Source of the DNA: Opitutaceae bacterium
GTDB taxonomy: Bacteria > Verrucomicrobiota > Verrucomicrobiia > Opitutales > Opitutaceae
DNA: 64,000 bases
NCBI GenBank assembly: GCA_030693515.1
Contig: JAUYAK010000119.1
Span: forward strand, 22,963 to 86,962
Direction of reading: 5' to 3'
Shown: in pieces, positions 7,388-16,791 of the stretch
Layout: every line of letters begins with the position of its first letter
Numbering within the stretch: the first letter of the stretch is position 1
Made by a program: the position numbers and the translations under genes
The notes under the pieces: model-generated
What the model was told of the DNA's origin: nothing
Seen by the model: only the letters and a program-made list of their open reading frames with translations
Databases searched by the model: none

Positions 7388-7662
7388 GGTAACCCTAGCA
7401 GACGAATCCTTGGAAGTATCGGCTCGGCGCACCTTTGTCTCGGCTGCGCACACCATGATCAGGCACGCCGCCGGTGGTTGACGCCGGGTTGCCTCGGCAC
7501 CACCAAAGACTTCGAGGTGCGCCTGACGAACTCGTGTCAAATTGGAAATGGATAGCCGCCGATGAAAGTGGTGCGACGTGACTGGGCTGCATGGACAACA
7601 ACCGACCGGATGAAACAAGGATCTATCGGACGGAAGTATTGGAGGACGCAGCGTCATGTCGT
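7388..7662. other. Degraded intergenic stretch, no convincing gene
   Basis: No frame here has natural protein composition. Together with the scrambled 3' part of the truncated dehydrogenase gene (about 7663-7868), it forms roughly 480 bases of non-coding sequence. A GTGTCG/CGACAC hairpin lies at 7713-7729, just beyond this stretch. A 57-codon plus-strand frame at 7562-7735 is present but has no recognisable relatives. The area looks like debris left by a deletion or insertion event. Confidence 0.5.
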
Positions 7663-8277
7663 CTATCTGGTGCCCTGCCGAAACGAGGTTGAAGTGAAAC
7701 GAGCACAGCAAAGTGTCGTGGCCCGACACACTTGAGCCGCCGCCCCACTAACAATGACCGGAGGCTGCGAGGGGAAATGGCCAGATGAATTAGCAGTGGT
7801 CGCGGCAGGTGTGTCGCAACCGGTGATGGGGAGATGCGGCATATCAATGGTATTTGATCGTGCTAAGACTCCGCCGCGCCAGACGGCGATGCCGTTGGGA
7901 AAAGTCAGTCCGCTCGCAAACACCGTGCGCCGCTCGCAGCGCCCGTCGCCGTCGCGATCCTCCAGCAGCACCACCTGCCCTTCGGTCACGGCTGGCGCAC
8001 CCTCCGCCGGCTCGGGATAGCCCCGCCCTTCGCCGACGAAGAGACGGCGCTCGTCGTCGAACGCGACCGCGACCGGGGCGACCACCTGCGGTTCGGCGGT
8101 GACAAGCTCGATCCGCAGGCCGGCCTCGAGCCGAAACGCCGCCAGCGCTTCCGTTGGCAACAAGGCACGGGACCGGTCGGCGCCAACAAGCGGCGCGGAA
8201 ATGAGGCTCGTTGTAAGGGCGATCCAGCCGACGGATGCGAACCACCGTTGTCGGCCAAGGATGGCACGAGCTTTCAT
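7663..8277 (-). pseudogene. Truncated PVC-type membrane-bound dehydrogenase gene
   Basis: The first 140 or so codons encode a signal peptide and the start of a PVC-type dehydrogenase propeller: LRIELVTAEPQVVAPVAVAFDDERRLFVGEGRGYP, then LLEDRDGDGRCERRTVFASGLTFPNGIAVWRGGV. The intact relative encoded just upstream (1038 aa) continues with another 900 residues. Here the homology stops at about 7868, and the remaining 65 codons (ARSNTIDMPHLP onward) are unrelated read-through. The HEAT and cytochrome c parts are missing. It overlaps the DUF1080 gene by 4 bases, so it was once the last gene of that operon and is now a remnant. Confidence 0.8.
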
Positions 8278-9113
8278 TTCGCTGACGGGCGGGAGCTGGT
8301 TAGCGGATGCAGTTCGATGCGGCGGAAATAAATCTCTGCGCCTTCCGATTGGAAGAGGAGTGGGCCTTCACTAAGACTCAAGTGCGTGCCCTCGTTGACG
8401 ACGACGCCGTTGAGCACATTGCGCACGGAGCCGCCGTCGCAGGTGATTTCGATGCGGTTCCACTCGCCGGGCGGCTTCTCGACATCGTTCGCGCCGCGAA
8501 AGCCGAGCACGTCCTTCCATGAAGGGTCGCGCCCATACCAGTCGATCCTGACGCCCGCGAATTTCATGGGGGTCCCGTTGGGTTTCCAGACCTTGGTGAG
8601 GCCGTCGGTGGTGGCGGTCAGTTCGGGCGAGATTTTCTCGCCGCCTTTCTTGTCGTAGCCGGCAACAAGGATGATGTCGCCGGTGCCGCCCTCAATGATC
8701 TGATACTCGACCGAGCGCAGCCAAGGCCCGGTGAAGTCGTCCTTGAAATTACCGAACGGGCCCTGGCAGTGAAGCAAGATGCCACTGTCGCGCGCGCGAT
8801 TTTTCCGGGGTTCCCACGTCACGGCGCCCCAGCGAAACTCCACCACAAGGCGATAGTTGGTGTAACGCTCCTTGGTGGCAATCCCACCCCAATGCTGGCC
8901 GCTGATCCGGATGGCCGGTGCGCCGTCGATTTGGTCGACGACGGTAAAAACCTTATCGAGGTCGCGGTGCTGGGATGGGGCGAGCCACGTGACGAAGGTG
9001 GACAGATCCTTGCCGTTGAACAGCGGTATGACCTTGTCGGGCGTGATGGGTGCCTGCGCGCCAGCGTGAACGGCGACGAACAGGGTAAGGCAGCCGAGAG
9101 GGATGAGTTTCAT
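8274..9113 (-). CDS. DUF1080 (3-keto-disaccharide hydrolase-like) exported protein
   Basis: A 279-aa exported protein with signal peptide (MKLIPLGCLTLFVAVHAGAQ). The ATG at 9113 is preferred over one 30 bases upstream because it begins the signal peptide directly. The DUF1080 jelly-roll signatures are visible: VIPLFNGKDLSTFVTW, then YTNYRLVVEFRWG, a RDSGILLHCQGP segment, VEYQIIEGGTGDIIL and GEWNRIEITCDGGSVRNVLNGVVVNEG. Members of this family include 3-keto-glycoside hydrolases and lyases that cleave sugars first oxidised by a Gfo/Idh oxidoreductase, and one such oxidoreductase lies two genes upstream. Confidence 0.9.
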   Translation of the reverse strand: MKLIPLGCLTLFVAVHAGAQAPITPDKVIPLFNGKDLSTFVTWLAPSQHRDLDKVFTVVDQIDGAPAIRISGQHWGGIATKERYTNYRLVVEFRWGAVTWEPRKNRARDSGILLHCQGPFGNFKDDFTGPWLRSVEYQIIEGGTGDIILVAGYDKKGGEKISPELTATTDGLTKVWKPNGTPMKFAGVRIDWYGRDPSWKDVLGFRGANDVEKPPGEWNRIEITCDGGSVRNVLNGVVVNEGTHLSLSEGPLLFQSEGAEIYFRRIELHPLTSSRPSAK

Positions 9114-9144
9114 GCAGGGAGTGGGCGAAGGGCGATGGGGCAAA

Positions 9145-12100
9145 TCATTTTAGGCTCCGCAAGTATGCGACGAGATCGGCGAGGCTCCTGGGGTCGAGCG
9201 CCCGGTCGAGTCCGGCGGGCATGAGCGAGGTAGGAATGGGCTCCAGCTTCACGATGCCGGCGCGGGCCACGGGAACCTCGTTGCCGTCGCCGGTGGCGAC
9301 GATGAGTTCGTTGGTCGTTTCGCGCGGAATGGTGCCAACGAAGGATTCGCCGGACTTCGTCTCGATGCTGAACGTTTCGTAACCACGGGCAAAGGTGGCG
9401 CTGGGAAACGCGATCGCTTCAAGCAGGTCGCGGGTCTCGCGGATGCGCCCGATCTGGGTGAGGTCGGGGCCAATCTTCCCGCCGATCTCGCCGACGCGGT
9501 GGCAGCTCATGCACGCGCCTGCGCCGGCCAAGAATGCCAGGCGACCGCGCGTCGCGTCGCCACCTTCAGCGAGTTTTTCGAGCTCCGTCAGCCGACGATT
9601 TTTCTCCACGGCTTGGTTCAGGATTTCGGAAATCATGGGCACCGCGTTCTCCGGCGCCGGGGCCGGGAACGGGCGGAAGAGGGCGTGCAAATCGGCGCCG
9701 GCCAGCGACCATCGCGCGGGCGTTTCCTTGAGCCGGGCGAGCAACGCGGCGGCGATGCCGGCATCGGCGGGAGCGCGCTGAAAGGCCTTGAGCAGCTGCG
9801 GCAGTTCGACGGGGCCGGCTGCGGGCAGCCGGGCGGCGAGCTGCAAAAATTGCTCACGGTCCAACCGCGCTCCGGCCAGCACCGCGGCGGCCTGCTGCCG
9901 GCCCTCGGCCGAACCGCCGGTCACGAACGGTTCCAGCAGCATCTTGAACGAATCGGCATCCAGCCGCTGGTCTCCACCTGTCGCCGCCTGAAGCGCGGCC
10001 ACCCGCAACGCGGCCGGCCGCGTGGTCGCGTGCGCGACCTCGCGGAGCGCGACCGCGAAATCGTGGGCGCGGTGAACCGCGACGGCGCGCAGCGCGGCTT
10101 GCGCGAGCGCGAGGTCGTCGGAGCGCAACGCGGACAGCAAGGGCGCGCGCCACGCCTCGTCCCACGTGCCGGTCGCGGCGGCGATCGTCTCCACCGCGAT
10201 CCGTGAATCGAGGGCGGAGGCACCGGCGGGCGCGGCGAGCTGGGTGCGCAGCCAGGCGCGCACTGCGGGGGCCGCGACAAAGGCGGAGAGGATGCGCGTG
10301 CCCGTATCCGTGAAGGAGGTTTTCCCTGGAGGGGAAAACGCAAACGTGACATACTCCGCCGCCTCGCGGCCCCACGAGAGGTGCTTCACCGCGATGGACA
10401 AGGCGGCCGAGCGGAGCTCGAGGTCGGATGATTTGAGCGCAGCGAAGACGACTTCCGCCGTGAGATTTCCAGCGGGCATCTGATCGAGCGCGATCAGGCC
10501 GGCGCGGCGGACGAATGGAGTTTGATGAGCCAGGAGTTTCCTGGTTTCCGCCGGATGCCCGATTTCGATCAAGGCGAAGATCAAGGCGTGGGTGAGGACC
10601 GGGTCGTTTTCCGTCGTAGCGATGGCGGCGGCAAGAAATGGGATCGCGGCGGGATTGCGGAGCCGGCCGAGGGCGCGGGCGGCTTCGCGCTTCACGGCGA
10701 GCGATTCGTCCGTCAGGAGCTGGAGGAGGGGAGTGAACGCGTCGCGATCATTCGTGGCGAACGCACTTTGAGCGGCGGCTTCGCGCACGCGCGGGTCGGA
10801 ATCGCCGAGGGCGCGACGGGCGGCCGCGCGGGCTTCGGTCGAAGCGATTCGAGTGAGTGCCCACACGGCGTTGCTCCGCGCGAGGTAGCGGCGGTCGCCG
10901 AGCGCCGGGGAGAGGGCGGCCACGGCGGCGGCGGATTTTTTGGCGAGTTCGGTGACGGCGCGATCACGCACGGCCGGGCGGGAATCGGCGAGGAAGTCGA
11001 TCATCCTCTCCGGCGGAAGTTGCGCCCACGGGATTGAGAGACCGCGGGGATCGGCGGGCGGTTTCGTCCCAGTTCGTCGGATGCGGTAGATGCCACCGAG
11101 GATTTGGGGCCGCGAGACGCCCGACGTCGGGCAGCCGAGGCGAAACCATTCGCCGGTGTCGATGACGAGCAGGCTGCCGTCGGCATCCTCGATCACGTCG
11201 GTGAAGTGAACCCCGGGATCGGTCGTGGTGGCGAAGACTTCGGGCCGCCCACGAAACGTGGCCCCATCGGGGGTGAGCGCGACGCGCATGATCCGGCGGG
11301 TGTTGAATTCCGCGAGGAACAGGTTGGCGCGGTAGTCGGGGCCCCACGATTCGTTTTTCACGAGGGTGGTGCCGGCGGGGGCAACGTGGCCGAGCAGCGT
11401 GATCGGCGCGAGCAAATCGCCGGTGCGCTTAAATTCGCCCAGGACGCGCTCTTGATCGACGCGGGGATAGACGCCGCCGTAGACCCAATGCACCACCGCA
11501 TCGGCGCGCGGGTTGGCGAGAAACAGATCGACGGTGCCGAAGATATTGCCCTCTTGATCAAAAGTGACCTCGGGCGGGTTGTCGAAGCCGCCGCCGGCGT
11601 GGACTTGAATGTCGGTGCCGTCCGGCCGGCACGACCAAATGCGCGCACCAAGTCCCTTCGAGACGAGGGTGCCGTCGGTTTGGAAAACTTCATGGCCCTT
11701 GCGGCCGTGGCACCAGTAGAGCCGGCCGTTGGGGTGGAGAAACGGGCCGTGCACATCGGCGGCGTTGCCGGTGGATTTGAAACCGCTGACAATTTCCCTC
11801 CGCGTATCCGCGCGGCCGTCACCGTCGGTGTCTTCGAAGCGCCAGATCGACGGGGGCGAGGCGACGTAGAGCGCGCCGTCGAGCCATTGCACGCCTTGGG
11901 GAAACGTAAGCCGGTCCGCGAAAATCGTGGAGCGGTCGAAGATGCCGTCGCCATCGATGTCCTCAAGCATGCGGATGTGGCTAGGCGGGTCGGCGGCGAG
12001 GGCCTTGGCGTCGAGGTTTACGCCGGCGTTTTCGGCGACGAACAGGCGGCCGCGATCGTCGAAACCGCCGAGCATCGGAAAGCCGACCAAGGGTGGCGCG

Positions 12101-12261
12101 GCCACGCGCATGACTTCAAAGCCGGGGGGAACTTGGATGAGCGCTGGCGGCGGCGTTTGCGCGGGCGCGCAAAAAGCCACGCCAGCGAAAACGATGGTGC
12201 CGAATCGGCGTAACGCGCGCGCTACGCGCGGAGCAGGTGAAAAGGAACAATCGAAGTGCAT
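9145..12261 (-). CDS. PVC-type dehydrogenase/HEAT/cytochrome c protein
   Basis: A 1038-aa exported protein. A GTG 36 bases upstream (12297) is an alternative start, but the ATG at 12261 gives a normal signal peptide. After the signal comes a PQQ-dehydrogenase-like beta propeller of the PVC membrane-bound dehydrogenase type (about 40-390; repeated DTDGDGRAD and DGRLFVAEN motifs), then HEAT-like repeats (about 420-690; PRVREAAAQSAF, ALGRLRNPAAIPFLAAAI). A helical region follows, with a c-type heme site CMSCH at about Cys917 and the trailing heme-binding domain with IPTSLMPAGLD. It probably oxidises a sugar or alcohol in the periplasm and passes electrons to cytochromes. The substrate is unknown. 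Confidence 0.9.
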   Translation of the reverse strand: MHFDCSFSPAPRVARALRRFGTIVFAGVAFCAPAQTPPPALIQVPPGFEVMRVAAPPLVGFPMLGGFDDRGRLFVAENAGVNLDAKALAADPPSHIRMLEDIDGDGIFDRSTIFADRLTFPQGVQWLDGALYVASPPSIWRFEDTDGDGRADTRREIVSGFKSTGNAADVHGPFLHPNGRLYWCHGRKGHEVFQTDGTLVSKGLGARIWSCRPDGTDIQVHAGGGFDNPPEVTFDQEGNIFGTVDLFLANPRADAVVHWVYGGVYPRVDQERVLGEFKRTGDLLAPITLLGHVAPAGTTLVKNESWGPDYRANLFLAEFNTRRIMRVALTPDGATFRGRPEVFATTTDPGVHFTDVIEDADGSLLVIDTGEWFRLGCPTSGVSRPQILGGIYRIRRTGTKPPADPRGLSIPWAQLPPERMIDFLADSRPAVRDRAVTELAKKSAAAVAALSPALGDRRYLARSNAVWALTRIASTEARAAARRALGDSDPRVREAAAQSAFATNDRDAFTPLLQLLTDESLAVKREAARALGRLRNPAAIPFLAAAIATTENDPVLTHALIFALIEIGHPAETRKLLAHQTPFVRRAGLIALDQMPAGNLTAEVVFAALKSSDLELRSAALSIAVKHLSWGREAAEYVTFAFSPPGKTSFTDTGTRILSAFVAAPAVRAWLRTQLAAPAGASALDSRIAVETIAAATGTWDEAWRAPLLSALRSDDLALAQAALRAVAVHRAHDFAVALREVAHATTRPAALRVAALQAATGGDQRLDADSFKMLLEPFVTGGSAEGRQQAAAVLAGARLDREQFLQLAARLPAAGPVELPQLLKAFQRAPADAGIAAALLARLKETPARWSLAGADLHALFRPFPAPAPENAVPMISEILNQAVEKNRRLTELEKLAEGGDATRGRLAFLAGAGACMSCHRVGEIGGKIGPDLTQIGRIRETRDLLEAIAFPSATFARGYETFSIETKSGESFVGTIPRETTNELIVATGDGNEVPVARAGIVKLEPIPTSLMPAGLDRALDPRSLADLVAYLRSLK

Positions 12262-12309
12262 GACGAGTTCGGCTGCGAGAGGTGTGCCTGTGCTCACGGG
12301 GAGACGGCG

Positions 12310-13767
12310 TCAGCTGCGGGGCATTGGCACCGGACCGTCGGAAATGGGCATGGGCGCGTAGTCGGGGCTGCGAAGGCCGCGGACGAGGCTGGCGATCTCG
12401 ACGGGTTGCTTTGTCACGAAGCAGCGGTTGGCGGCCATGCCGATGAGAGCCGAGGCGGCGCCGGCGCGTTCGTCGGCGACGCGGAGATATTTGTCGGCCG
12501 GATGCGAAGGCAGAAATAAATCTTCGAGCATCTTGCGATCACCGCCCTGGTGAGCACCGGTGCCGGTCCACGTCTCGATCTCGCGAGTGGCTCCGCGGAT
12601 GGGAATCACTGCGGTGCGGTAAACGTCGCGCCGGCTCTTGCCGTCCGCCGTGGGCGAGGCACCGGAACTGTGCTCCAGGCGGCCTTTGGAACCGTTGAAG
12701 GCGATCGTGTAGCCTTCCCACGCATTGAAGGCGTTGAGCGAATAGGCGAGCGTGGCGCCGGTGTGGTAACGGACGAGGACGTTCATGGTGTCCTCGATGT
12801 CGATCTCGGGCCGGAAGAGGCAACGGTCGCGGAAGTAGCCGTCGTGGTTTTCGTGGTCGAGGTAGAGGGACTTGAGGGTGGCGTCTTTGGCGAGGTCCAG
12901 GTAGAATCCGCATCGGCTTTTTTCCGGACAGGTGCGGCAGCGCTCGTGAGCGCCGGTAAGACCCATGCGCTTCGCCATTTTCGGCGTGTAGAATTCGCGT
13001 TTGCCGGTGGCGAAAACGGATTCGGGCATGGCACCGAGCCACCAGTTCACGAGATCGAAATGGTGCGAGGCCTTGTGGATCATGAGGCCGCCGGAGTTCT
13101 TCTTCTCCCCGTGCCAGCGGCGGAAATAGTCGGCGCCGTGGCGGGTATCGAGCATCCAATGGAAATCGACGGAGAGCACATCGCCGATCTCGCCGCTCAT
13201 CAGAATATCTTTCACTTGGGCGCACGGTGGCGCGTAGCGCAGATTGAAGGTCACGCGGCAGCTCCGGCCGGTCCGGGCGCGGGCATCGACGATGCGCTGG
13301 CATTTTTCCGGCGTGGTGGTGAGGGGTTTTTCCGAGATGGCATCGCAGCCGGCCTCCATGGCGCGGACGATATAGTCGTCGTGCGTGCCGTCGGGAGTGG
13401 TGACGATCACGAATTCCGGTTTCGTGGCCGCGATCATTTTCTCGAAGTCGGCGGGGGCGAAAGTCGCCGGCTGGTGGCCACCCAGACGCTGGGAGCGATC
13501 ACGCGCGAGCCGCAGGCGGCCGGGGTTGACGTCGCAGAGGCCGACGAGTTCGGCGTGTTCGCGGAAATCGGTCTCGATGGCGTTTTGATACATCAGGCTG
13601 CGCACGCCGTTGCCGACGATGGCATAGCGGCGGCGGCGCGGCGTGGATTCGGCAGCGAGGGAGTGGGCGGCGCCAAGGGCGAGACCCAAGCCGAGTGTCG
13701 AGGCGCCTTTGAGAAAGGATCGGCGGTCAAGAGACGAAGGGCCGGCAATGTGGGGAGGAGTGTTCAT
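12310..13767 (-). CDS. Tat-exported Gfo/Idh/MocA oxidoreductase
   Basis: A 485-aa NAD(P)-dependent oxidoreductase. The N-terminus has a twin-arginine signal (DRRSFLKGASTLGLGLALGA). The Rossmann fold follows (RRYAIVGNGVRS, then LVGLCDVNPGRL), and the catalytic EKP motif is in ISEKPLTTTPEKC. The C-terminal domain includes FNLRYAPPCAQVKDILMSGEIG and a GGLMIHKASHHFDLVNWWLG motif. A Cys cluster (CRTCPEKSRCGFYL) could bind metal. Such proteins oxidise or isomerise sugars at C3. It lies upstream of the PVC dehydrogenase and DUF1080 genes and probably shares their transcript. A motif shared with the deaminase-like gene at 16792 lies in its leader. Confidence 0.9.
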   Translation of the reverse strand: MNTPPHIAGPSSLDRRSFLKGASTLGLGLALGAAHSLAAESTPRRRRYAIVGNGVRSLMYQNAIETDFREHAELVGLCDVNPGRLRLARDRSQRLGGHQPATFAPADFEKMIAATKPEFVIVTTPDGTHDDYIVRAMEAGCDAISEKPLTTTPEKCQRIVDARARTGRSCRVTFNLRYAPPCAQVKDILMSGEIGDVLSVDFHWMLDTRHGADYFRRWHGEKKNSGGLMIHKASHHFDLVNWWLGAMPESVFATGKREFYTPKMAKRMGLTGAHERCRTCPEKSRCGFYLDLAKDATLKSLYLDHENHDGYFRDRCLFRPEIDIEDTMNVLVRYHTGATLAYSLNAFNAWEGYTIAFNGSKGRLEHSSGASPTADGKSRRDVYRTAVIPIRGATREIETWTGTGAHQGGDRKMLEDLFLPSHPADKYLRVADERAGAASALIGMAANRCFVTKQPVEIASLVRGLRSPDYAPMPISDGPVPMPRS

Positions 13768-13950
13768 CGGATGGAATGAGGAGGAGACGCAGAAGGCGGA
13801 GGAGAAACCGAGCTCAAGGCGGAGGCGTCGGGACGATCGGTTTGGTTCTTTGTTTCGAGAAAATTTCTTGGTAACTCCCCATGCAAAAATAGCCGCTATT
13901 GGCAGGCCGGAAATGTTTAGGCGCGGGCGGGAACGGAGCGCGTGGTGCGA
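13768..13950. promoter_or_regulatory. Leader of the Gfo/Idh gene with palindromes
   Basis: Between the oxidoreductase start (13767, minus) and the LacI stop lies an AT-rich control stretch in otherwise GC-rich DNA. It holds AGAAAATTTCT (about 13858-13869), framed by TTTC on the left and TAAC on the right. It also holds the perfect 13-base palindrome AATAGC-C-GCTATT at 13888-13900. A close match to the first and a partial match to the second lie upstream of the gene at 16792. These are candidate operators for the LacI protein encoded next door. Confidence 0.5.
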
Positions 13951-14979
13951 CTAGCCTGCTGCAGGCGCGGCCGGCGGCCCGACGGAAGATCGAGGGACGA
14001 GCTGTGTGGGGAAGGTAATTTCCTGGGTGACGCGATCAGGGTCTTGCAGACGCTGGAGGGCGAATTCCGCCATGTGGCGGCCCAATTCTTCGGGGAACTC
14101 ACGGACGCTGGTCAGTGGCGGGAAGAGGAGACTCCCCTGCGTGTCGTTGAAGCCGACGACACTCATCTTTGCCGGGATTTCTATGTTCATTTCACGCAGC
14201 GCTTCGTAAACGCCGGCGGCCACTTGGTCCGAGCCGGCGAGGATCGCGGTCAGGTCGCGGTGCTTGGACAAGATCGCTTTGGTGGCGAGGTAGCCGAGTT
14301 GGCTGCCATCGGAACGGAAATCGACGGTGCGCGGCGCGAGGCCGGCGGCGGCCATGGCCCGCTCGTAACCGATCGAGCAGCGATTAAACCACGGCAGTTG
14401 CAGGTTGCCGATGTAGGCAATGGAGCGGTGGCCTTTCGAGATCAGGTGCGCGGTGGCGTCGCTCGCACCGGCGATGTCGTCGGAGAAGGCGACGTCGCAA
14501 TTCGCCGGTTTCCATTCGCCGAGGATATTGTTGCCCAGCACGGCGTAGGGGAGGCCGCGGGTTTCGAGGGCTTGGAAGAGATTGGGAAAATTGCTGCCGC
14601 CGAGGATGACAGCGCGGGCGTTGGTGCGATTGCTGAGGAGTTGAGGGAGGTGCAGCGCGTCGGGCGGCGTTTCCGGCGCGTAGCGAAACGACATGAAGAG
14701 CAGTTCCCAGTTGTGCTGCGTGCAGTAGTTCTCTGCGCCGAGGAGCACGCGCGCCTGAAAACTGTGGAGCACGTCGCGGTTCGCCAGAAGGAAGGCGAGC
14801 ACCTTGGACTTGTCCTTGCGTTTTTCCTCAAGGCTGATCCCGAGTTTTTTCGCCGCGCGTTCCACCTGCCGGCGCATGGCGGGATCGACGGAGGGATTGC
14901 CGGCGACGACGCGGGAAACGGTGGCGGGGCTGACATTCGCGGCGCGGGCCAAGTCGCGCAGTCTGGGTTTTTTTGCCAT
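13951..14979 (-). CDS. LacI-family transcriptional regulator
   Basis: A 342-aa repressor. The ATG at 14979 is chosen because the LacI helix-turn-helix begins at once (LRDLARAANVSPATVSRVVAG), with the hinge helix PAMRRQVERAAKKLGI after it. The periplasmic-binding-protein-like ligand domain follows (SKVLAFLLANRDVLHSFQARVL, GHRSIAYIGNLQLPWFNRC, LTAILAGSDQVAAGVYEALREMNIEIP, MSVVGFNDTQGSLLFPPLTSV). Proteins of this family respond to sugars. Its position between the symporter and the oxidoreductase suggests local control of this cluster. Confidence 0.95.
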   Translation of the reverse strand: MAKKPRLRDLARAANVSPATVSRVVAGNPSVDPAMRRQVERAAKKLGISLEEKRKDKSKVLAFLLANRDVLHSFQARVLLGAENYCTQHNWELLFMSFRYAPETPPDALHLPQLLSNRTNARAVILGGSNFPNLFQALETRGLPYAVLGNNILGEWKPANCDVAFSDDIAGASDATAHLISKGHRSIAYIGNLQLPWFNRCSIGYERAMAAAGLAPRTVDFRSDGSQLGYLATKAILSKHRDLTAILAGSDQVAAGVYEALREMNIEIPAKMSVVGFNDTQGSLLFPPLTSVREFPEELGRHMAEFALQRLQDPDRVTQEITFPTQLVPRSSVGPPAAPAAG

Positions 14980-15014
14980 GGTCGCGGGAGAATGAAAGCG
15001 GAGGCGGCGGTCAG

Positions 15015-16718
15015 TCACGCGCGAATCGCGAGGGCAAAGGCCAGGATGAGCGCGCCAATAAGCGCACTGCCGATGACAAAACCCTTGAGGTCGGTGCGAT
15101 ACGCACGCAGCAGCGGAACACCGCACGCGGAACGGCGCAGCGAGAGCAGATTTACGAGCAGAAGCAGGCGACCGTTCATGGCATGTTTTCGGCGGACAGT
15201 TTCAGTCTGCAACGCGCCGGAGTTTTGGTCATCCGCATCGGAATCGGACGGAGTTTGCAGGCGATTGAAAAACGCCGCGGTGCGTTTTTCGTCCTCGGGC
15301 GGCGTCAGCAGGCTGACAACCACGAGTGCGATGATCCCAACGCCGAGGGCACTGAGAAAAATAGTGGGGTCCCAATGATCGAAACGCCGGCCGGTAAGAG
15401 CGTAGCCGGAGAAGTTGGCGATCATGGCGGCGGCGATGCTCGCGACGGCTCCCCAGCGGTTGGCGCGCGGCCACATGATGCCGCCGAGCACCCCGACGCC
15501 GACGAAGGTCGCCATCGTCTCGGTGAGGAGAAACGAGTAGAGCACGCGCTTAATGAGAAAAACCGAATAGAGGACGGCGCAGGCGACGACGAGGACTCCG
15601 CCGAGGCGACCGATGAGGAGGCAGCGCTGGTCGCTCGCGCTGCGATTCACGTATTTCCGATAAATGCCGTTGGTGAGCAACGCGCCGGAGTTGATCATGA
15701 AGGCGGAGCAACCGGCCATGTTGGCGGCGAGGAGCGCCGCGATCAGCAGGCCAATGCCGCCGGGAAACAACAGGTGGCGACACGCATAGCCAAATGCCTC
15801 CTCGGGATCGCGGAGGCTCGTGTCGCCGAAGACGCCGCGCGCGATGATCGCGGCAGTCATGAGGCCGACGATGGCCCAACCGATCGTGCAGACGCGTTTC
15901 ACAAGATTGCCATAGAAGTGGCCGACGCGACAGGCGTTCTCGTCCCGGCCGGTGCCGACGGAGGCGATGAGGTGCGGTTGCGCGACGATGCCGACGAGGC
16001 CGTTGATCGTGAGGACGACGATGGTCCAGAGTCCGATCCCGTCGGGCGTGGCTAGGAGGAATTTCTGCGCGCCGAGCGTGGCTTTCATCCCGTCCATGCC
16101 GCCGACGTAGTGCCAGCCGAGGGGAATCAGCATGAATGAGAGCGCGATGATCAGGAAGCCCTGAATGAAATCGCTCCACGCGGTCGCGAGCAGTCCGCCG
16201 GCAAAACTGTAGATGACGAACACGCAGGTCATCCCGATCACGATCAGGTCGACGGGCAGGCCACCGCCGAGAGCCTGATCGATGACCTTGGCGGCCCCCT
16301 TCAACATGCTGGCGAGATTGATGGTGAAGAACAGCAGGGCAAAGACCGTGTAGATCGCCCCCATCCAAGGGCCGTAGCGGTCGTCGAAAACTTCCGACAT
16401 GGTCGTGCGGCGAAACCGGCGGAAAAGCGGCGCAAGCAGCCAGTAGAACGGCGTGACAAAGAGATTTTTCCACTGAAACCAGATGCCCGAGAGACCGATG
16501 TTGTAAACGGCGCCGGCAAGCGAAACGGGCATTTCGGCATGCGTGCCGGTGCCGAAACTCTGGCCGATCATGATCCATTTGCTGAATTTTCGGCCGCCCA
16601 AAAAAAAGTGATCGGCGCTTTTGATCTGGCGGGAGGCGATGAAGCCGATGGCCAGGACAACAATGAGGTAGCCGACAAGGACAGCGGTATCTGCGAGGGT
16701 GAGGTGAATGGAGGTCAT
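15015..16718 (-). CDS. Sodium:solute symporter (SSS family)
   Basis: A 567-aa inner-membrane protein with about 13-14 hydrophobic segments. The start at 16718 (MTSIHLTLADTAVLVGYLIVV) leads straight into the first membrane span. Typical SSS features are SADHFFLGGRKFSKWIMIGQSFGTGTHAEMPVSLAGAVYNIG near the first two spans and FAGGLLATAWSDFIQGFLIIALSF in the middle, followed by SVGTGRDENACRVGHFYGN. Related members import sugars or organic acids with sodium. It lies between the deaminase-like and LacI genes, with gaps of 73 and 35 bases, so it is probably the uptake step for the substrate these genes process. Confidence 0.92.
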   Translation of the reverse strand: MTSIHLTLADTAVLVGYLIVVLAIGFIASRQIKSADHFFLGGRKFSKWIMIGQSFGTGTHAEMPVSLAGAVYNIGLSGIWFQWKNLFVTPFYWLLAPLFRRFRRTTMSEVFDDRYGPWMGAIYTVFALLFFTINLASMLKGAAKVIDQALGGGLPVDLIVIGMTCVFVIYSFAGGLLATAWSDFIQGFLIIALSFMLIPLGWHYVGGMDGMKATLGAQKFLLATPDGIGLWTIVVLTINGLVGIVAQPHLIASVGTGRDENACRVGHFYGNLVKRVCTIGWAIVGLMTAAIIARGVFGDTSLRDPEEAFGYACRHLLFPGGIGLLIAALLAANMAGCSAFMINSGALLTNGIYRKYVNRSASDQRCLLIGRLGGVLVVACAVLYSVFLIKRVLYSFLLTETMATFVGVGVLGGIMWPRANRWGAVASIAAAMIANFSGYALTGRRFDHWDPTIFLSALGVGIIALVVVSLLTPPEDEKRTAAFFNRLQTPSDSDADDQNSGALQTETVRRKHAMNGRLLLLVNLLSLRRSACGVPLLRAYRTDLKGFVIGSALIGALILAFALAIRA

Positions 16719-16747
16719 GAGGGGTGAAAACGTCTTGCAATTTGCCC

Positions 16748-16768
16748 CTCGGATGCTGCGCATCCGAG
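16748..16768. repeat. 9-bp hairpin between deaminase and symporter genes
   Basis: CTCGGATGC, a TGC loop and GCATCCGAG form a perfect stem. It lies in the 73-base gap between the stop of the deaminase-like gene and the start of the symporter gene. Without a T-run it may be a transcript-stabilising or partial-attenuation hairpin that sets the ratio of the two products, or a REP element. Confidence 0.6.
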
Positions 16769-16791
16769 AGACTATGCGAAAAATCTTCGAG

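Noticed and set aside
6992..7729. 245-aa minus-strand frame overlapping the AraC gene
   Set aside because: It reads through the hairpin and covers the AraC coding sequence in another frame, with random-looking residues.
7562..7735. 57-codon plus-strand frame MKVVRRDWAAWTT...
   Set aside because: No recognisable family, no ribosome site, and it lies in a degraded stretch; too weak to call a gene.
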